64,000 bases of DNA from Cymbomonas tetramitiformis (lineage: Eukaryota > Chlorophyta > Pyramimonadophyceae > Pyramimonadales > Pyramimonadaceae). Under the pieces are notes generated by a model that did not search any database, was not told the origin of the DNA, and saw nothing but the letters and a program-made list of their open reading frames with translations. The position numbers and the translations under genes are program-made. This document shows positions 60,048 to 64,000 of this stretch, one piece after another. The stretch covers positions 1 through 64,000 of the forward strand of contig LGRX02027676.1 in the NCBI GenBank assembly GCA_001247695.2, given 5' to 3'. The first letter of the stretch is position 1. Every line of letters starts with the position of its first letter.

Positions 60048-61490
60048 CACCTGGTGCTCGCTGCTGGTGAGCATGGCCGACGTGCCACCACCTGCGGGCT
60101 TAGCCAGCAAGGCCTTCCCGACGTCCGTCTGCGCCCATGCCTGGTAAATCTCCACAACCAGAGAGCGCAGAGCACCGAGGGAAACCGCCGCGAGATCGGC
60201 TACCATGGGGTACAGTAACGCACCTTGACCGCGGCGTAGAACACCGGGTCAAGCCGGCTGTACAGGCTGAGCTTCCTGGTGGCCTCGGTGGGTGTCCAGT
60301 CGGCTGCCTTGTTATCCCGCACCAAACGTTGTTTTTCGAGCCAAGATCGGCTGCGGGTCAACTTTTGCGGGATAACTCAGCGCGGCGTGCTCCTGCTGGA
60401 AGGACTCCCTCAGCGCCACAGGTACGCTGCGCTTGACGATGTTCACCAGCGCTCGTCGCCCATCTCGGTCGGCAGACGCGTCCGTACCCGTAAGCCAGAC
60501 GTGCGCGTTGCTGTGCTTCTCGATGATGAGGCCAAGCACGTCGTACAGCAACGCATTCACCTTGCCCACCACCAGAGCCTGGGGGTCGTCAAGGTCGAAC
60601 GAGACGAGGTCCAACCCAGCGGACTCGAACTCCGTACGCAGCTGAACCACCACATCGGAGAGGAGGCCCGCGTCAGTCGTACCGCTGAAATAATGCTTCT
60701 TGTCGCCAAGGATATCCTCACGGATACCCTTGGCCCATGTTCGATGCAGCCGCCCCTTGTAGACCTCGTCCACAAGCTTGGACTGCTCCTGCAGATCAAG
60801 GTATGTCTTACGCGAGGTCGACTTTACACAAAACTTCTGATTTTCTAGGTCGTGAGATATAAGCGATTTAAGTTTCCGCTTATGTATGGTTAAGTATGGG
60901 AGATAACTGAGCGGTATCGACCATAACTTTTCAATGCCTGGGTCAATTGCATACCCGGAGTACGCAATATGTTTAGATTGCTTTGAGCGACATGTTTATC
61001 GAATAAAAGTATTTTCGGAAGTTTTGTGTAAAGTCGACCTTGCGTAAGACATACCTTGAGATACTTCCTCGTCGCAACGTCGGCGTCGGTGTTGGAAGCA
61101 GGGTCGGGGTTCGTAACAGTCGGTGACCTAGCCGTCGGCGTGTTGCTTGCGAACCGCGTCAGTGAGCCTCAGCGAGGCGTCGATGTCGGAGTCCCTCGTG
61201 AGGGACCGTTTTGCTCTAGTGTGAACTACCATAACTCTGAAAGCCTGATGGGAGATGGTACGCTGGGGCGCGTCCGGGTAATGTCGTGGGGAAAATGCGA
61301 CGCCACAGTCACGGAAAGAGCGGTAGAGCCATGCGAGCGAGGGGCACTGGAAGACGTCGTCGAGGTCGAAGGTGCTTAAGCCACCAGCCCAAAAATCGGT
61401 AGCAAGCGGGATCAGGGCAAGCGTAATACCGTAAATGAACATTGCGCCAACGAAGCCCGGTCCAGGTCGAATCCCCATAGCGGCGGCTCA
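59815..61490 (-). pseudogene. Retrotransposon gag-like gene with an intron, degenerate
   Basis: Minus-strand coding pieces: an upstream piece (61490-61055, with SLAWLYRSFRDCG and ASLRLTDAVRKQ in a frame that later shifts), then across an intron (60789-61054) the longest block (from KEQSKLVDEVYKGRLHRTW), then a piece with DNKAADWTPTEATRKLS, and a Gln-rich tail near 59960. Frame changes lie near 61140, at an A run near 60328 and near 60215. The capsid-like style recalls the gag at 241-2355, but the sequence is only loosely similar. It ends at the junction with the LINE-like element. Confidence 0.6.
60789..61054 (-). other. Intron with near-perfect terminal inverted repeats (introner-like)
   Basis: 266-nt GT-AG intron (donor AAG|GTATGT at 61054, acceptor CTGCAG at 60789). 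Its ends carry inverted repeats of about 38 bp (60801-60838 against 61054-61017) with two mismatches, beginning GTATGTCTTACGC at the donor side. Splicing joins the two gag pieces in frame. The repeat begins exactly at the donor but ends 11 bp before the acceptor. Confidence 0.8.
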
Positions 61491-62004
61491 AAGACGCACT
61501 TACAAACTGCTCATCTCAAATTTCCCACTCGTACCCAAACGCGCCGTTGCGCACCACCTCTCAAAGCGGCTGTTTTAGCCAATCATGGCCAAATTAGCTG
61601 TGGAATATAGCGTGGAATGGGTCCACGACCTACTGGAATATCCCGGTTCAAGATATCAGACAGTCAGTGAACCAATATAGATAAACTCTCATAAGAAATA
61701 AACCCTAAGCTAGATATACCCGGAACGGTCACGGAGTCGGAACGGTCTCGAGTCTAGCTACCTGTGACACTCGGTGTGTCACAGCACAGGCTTACGGATC
61801 AGTCACGGTCCAGTGTTGGCTACCTAGGAATCTGTCATAGGGGCCTGCACCGGGACTCCCGGTCAGGGCTGCCTATACAGATTTCAGCAAAACTTGCGGG
61901 ACGACTTACGTGTCGCTTACGTGCCGCTTACATGGCACATTTCAGATGACGTGGCGATAATTTTTAGACGACGAAAATTGTGTCAAAATGAAGGTTTTTA
62001 GACG
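61491..62004. other. Non-coding interval, possible LTR of the second gag
   Basis: No gene. TACTGGAATATCCC at 61631 resembles the border at 2744. A hairpin CTGTGACAC/GTGTGTCACAG lies near 61760-61785. Confidence 0.35.
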
Positions 62005-62433
62005 ATGATCGAGATTCATTTATTCCCAATAGTATGTTATTTTGATACTGAGATGTGGCACGTCGATTCGAATATCGACTTGGGCCTCCAGCGACTGATG
62101 GCTCCTCGAATGGACTTGAATACACTGACAGTGCATATGATTTCCCAGAGCCAGGACGATGAGTGGACAATATTGCGAACACGTAGCTTCGACTTCACCC
62201 GCTTCGGACCTCTCACCGACGAATCCACGGCAGCCGCGGATCTGTGGAATTTGGTGAAGGACGACCTTCAGCTCCCGAACGCGCTGGAGCCAGTGCTTTA
62301 CACTGGAGCGACCACAGACGCCTCCCGTATTTTTTTGGCGTCTCTTCTTAGGCTAGATAAGCCCCTTGCTTACATTCGGCAGAGTGAGTTTTATGGGGAC
62401 ACTGTCTGTGCGCATACAGTAATCACTCAGTAA
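62005..62433 (+). CDS. Unrecognised ORF
   Basis: 142 residues from an ATG. Balanced composition with a protein-like look (WHVDSNIDLGLQRL, RSFDFTRFGPLTDESTAAAD, LASLLRLDKPLAYIRQSE). I do not recognise a family. It ends in a TAA; the next gene lies 0.6 kb downstream on the same strand and may or may not be connected. Confidence 0.4.
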   Translation: MIEIHLFPIVCYFDTEMWHVDSNIDLGLQRLMAPRMDLNTLTVHMISQSQDDEWTILRTRSFDFTRFGPLTDESTAAADLWNLVKDDLQLPNALEPVLYTGATTDASRIFLASLLRLDKPLAYIRQSEFYGDTVCAHTVITQ

Positions 62434-63013
62434 TACAGAAAACCCGCCAATAAGAAAATAGCCAGTTTTGTTGGGGGCGGGGAGGGGGGTGCCCGATTTG
62501 GTGAATATTGCTGGCTGGTTTCCTCTTGGCGGTGTTAAGAAATAAGTGAATACAGTGTTAAGCTAAGAAAATGGTGGTGCTGGCGGGGGGTACCAGATTT
62601 GGCGAATATCGCTGGCTGGCCCCAAATCTCCGGCTTTCTTAACACTGGCTGGGTGATTACTGTAGGAAGGCGATGTCCCACTCGTGGCATTGGTCGAAAC
62701 GGGGGCCCACGCGCTGGGTTGGCCGTGAAATCGGCAATCAGGAAGAAGCATCCGGCGATGACTCCGAATCAGCAAGGCCTTTGCCTTATTGTCATGCAGC
62801 CGAACCTGGTTTTGACTCCGGAAATAGGTGGGTGCGTGGTGACCTGGCTTGTATTCTTTGATGTTGCGCTTTTTTTTGTGTGTGTGTTCATCCATGCCAA
62901 CCTACAGACCTGTACATGCTACAGTCTGATTTTCGGTTTTTCGTTCAAGTCTATTTTTGTCGATGTTTCGATTATTTGGTGGCCTTCTCCGTCCCATGTT
63001 GTGTGTTGTGTAG
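62434..63013. repeat. Interval with a 32-bp direct repeat
   Basis: A 32-bp sequence (GATTTGGTGAATATTGCTGG core) at 62488-62519 recurs at 62588-62619 with a few changes, exactly 100 bp apart. Inverted GTGTTAAGAAA/TTTCTTAACAC fragments flank the second copy. No supported gene; probably the intron or 5' region of the next gene. Confidence 0.55.
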
Positions 63014-63937
63014 GTCATCATCCCGAGCCTTTGGTGAAACAGGCGCCGGAGAGGATGAAGAACTACGTGGATGGCCGCCACGCCACCCAGACGTTGGCTA
63101 AGGTCGACGAAATTTCCTTGTTTCGTCGAGTGACTGTTGTGGCGTCCAAGAACCGCCACTACAAAACGTCTAAAGTGAAGAAAATGCGTTTGAGTTCAGG
63201 TGGTGAGTGCGTGATTTCTTGTGCTTTATATCTGCCTTGATACTACCATGTTTCCCCCTGTGGAATCACGTATCTGTATCTGAATCACTGTATCGATATG
63301 TCACATTTGTATGTGTTATTGTGGTACCTCTTGTGTTTTCGTCTACTAACCTTTTTTACTTGTGTCTTGCGCAGCATCCAGCAGCGGTTCAAGTCTGGGT
63401 GATGCTCTTGGTGTTCCTGGTGCTCCAGTCCCGTGCGAGCCCATGGAGTCCGATTTCTCTAAGTGTACCCCGCAGTTTCCGGATATTCCTTCCGTTCTGG
63501 CTCCTGCGGTTATCACCACGTGTGCTCCCCAAAACCTGGCGCCGATCACCAGTAACCTGCCACAACCGGCTGCACCGGCATTCGCAGCCCCAGTTGCCCC
63601 GACGTTTCTGGCACACGCTGTCCTAGCCCCACAGCAACCGGCTGCACCGACCGTCCTGGCTCCAGCAAACCCTGTCCCGCAGCAACCATCTGCACCGGCA
63701 TTCGCAGCCCCAGTCGCCCCGGCGCAGCAACCGGCTGCATCGACCGTCCTGGCACCGGCAGCCTCAGCCCCTGCTATCGCCCCGCAGCAGCAATCGGCTG
63801 CACCGACCGTCCTCGCACCGGCAGTCTCAGCCCCGATCGTCCCGCAACAACCAGCTGCGCCCACCGTCGTCGTTCCGACAAACCCTAACCCGCAACCAAC
63901 GGCTGCACCGTCATTCGCAGCCCCTATTGCCCCGTAG
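63014..63937 (+). CDS. Spliced gene with basic region and Pro/Ala-rich repeats (partial)
   Basis: Exon 63014-63202 (acceptor TTGTGTAG, donor GTGAGTGC) joins in phase across a 172-nt GT-AG intron to 63375. The first exon encodes a compact basic segment (RRVTVVASKNRHYKTSKVKK). The second encodes about 190 residues of Ala/Pro/Val-rich repeats of 20-30 residues (QQPAAPTVLAPA style), probably disordered. A TAG at 63935 ends the frame, but the same repeat continues in the same frame to the window end, and other units have CAG at that place. Upstream and downstream exons are not identified. The family is not recognised. Confidence 0.5.
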
Positions 63938-64000
63938 CAGCAACCGGCTGCACCGACCGTCCTCGCACACGCAGTCTCAGCTCCGATTGCCCCGCCCGCA

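Noticed and set aside
60798..61057. Simple MITE insertion with target duplication
   Set aside because: No direct duplication flanks the inverted repeats, whereas GT-AG splicing at its borders joins the gag frame; called an introner-like intron instead.

Overview
This is nuclear DNA of a eukaryote, and almost everything in it is transposable-element sequence. Evidence for a eukaryote is the GT-AG introns, LTR and non-LTR retroelements, a tyrosine-recombinase (YR) retroelement, hAT, piggyBac and Mutator-like DNA elements, a RING-H2 gene and long minisatellites. There are no operons, Shine-Dalgarno sites or bacterial gene order. The mix (a chromodomain Ty3/gypsy element carrying DNA methyltransferases, a DIRS-like YR element, Ulp1-bearing LINE-like elements) resembles large repeat-rich algal or other protist genomes. 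A green or streptophyte alga is my guess; nothing here fixes the species.

Layout. 1-2.4 kb: a GC-rich 19-bp tandem repeat and a minus-strand retroelement gag. 3.8-28.7 kb: a minus-strand YR retroelement bracketed by near-identical direct repeats of about 175 bp, with ORF1 (SAP-like region plus RING-H2), a zinc-knuckle gag, RNase H-RT-methyltransferase and a tyrosine recombinase. A 15.6-kb Ty3/gypsy element (4166-19789, 5-bp target duplication, almost identical LTRs) is inserted at its 3' end, and that element has its own 802-bp hAT-type MITE. A piggyBac-type MITE splits the YR element's RT. 28.8-32.4 kb: a broken Mutator-like transposase between CATGCCC arrays, followed by a 1-kb array of palindromic 21-bp units. 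35.3-47.7 kb: a plus-strand LINE-like element with ORF1, an Ulp1-like fragment, endonuclease-RT (split by a hAT element) and a PCIF1-like methyltransferase ORF. 48.3-56.05 kb: tandem repeats, including 45-bp and 48-bp coding-phase arrays, around a multi-exon DUF7869-type gene. 56.1-59.8 kb: a second LINE-like element with a zinc-knuckle ORF1 and an Ulp1 protease, cut off at a junction with an antisense gag that contains an intron with near-perfect 38-bp inverted ends. 62-64 kb: an unrecognised ORF and a spliced Pro/Ala-rich gene running off the window.

The main themes are nested insertion, where taking out three insertions leaves either an uninterrupted reading frame or a clean target duplication, and methyltransferase folds in three unrelated retroelement classes: a Dam-like plus a C5-cytosine domain in the gypsy element, a DIRS-type NPPF domain in the YR element, and a PCIF1-like domain in the LINE-like element.
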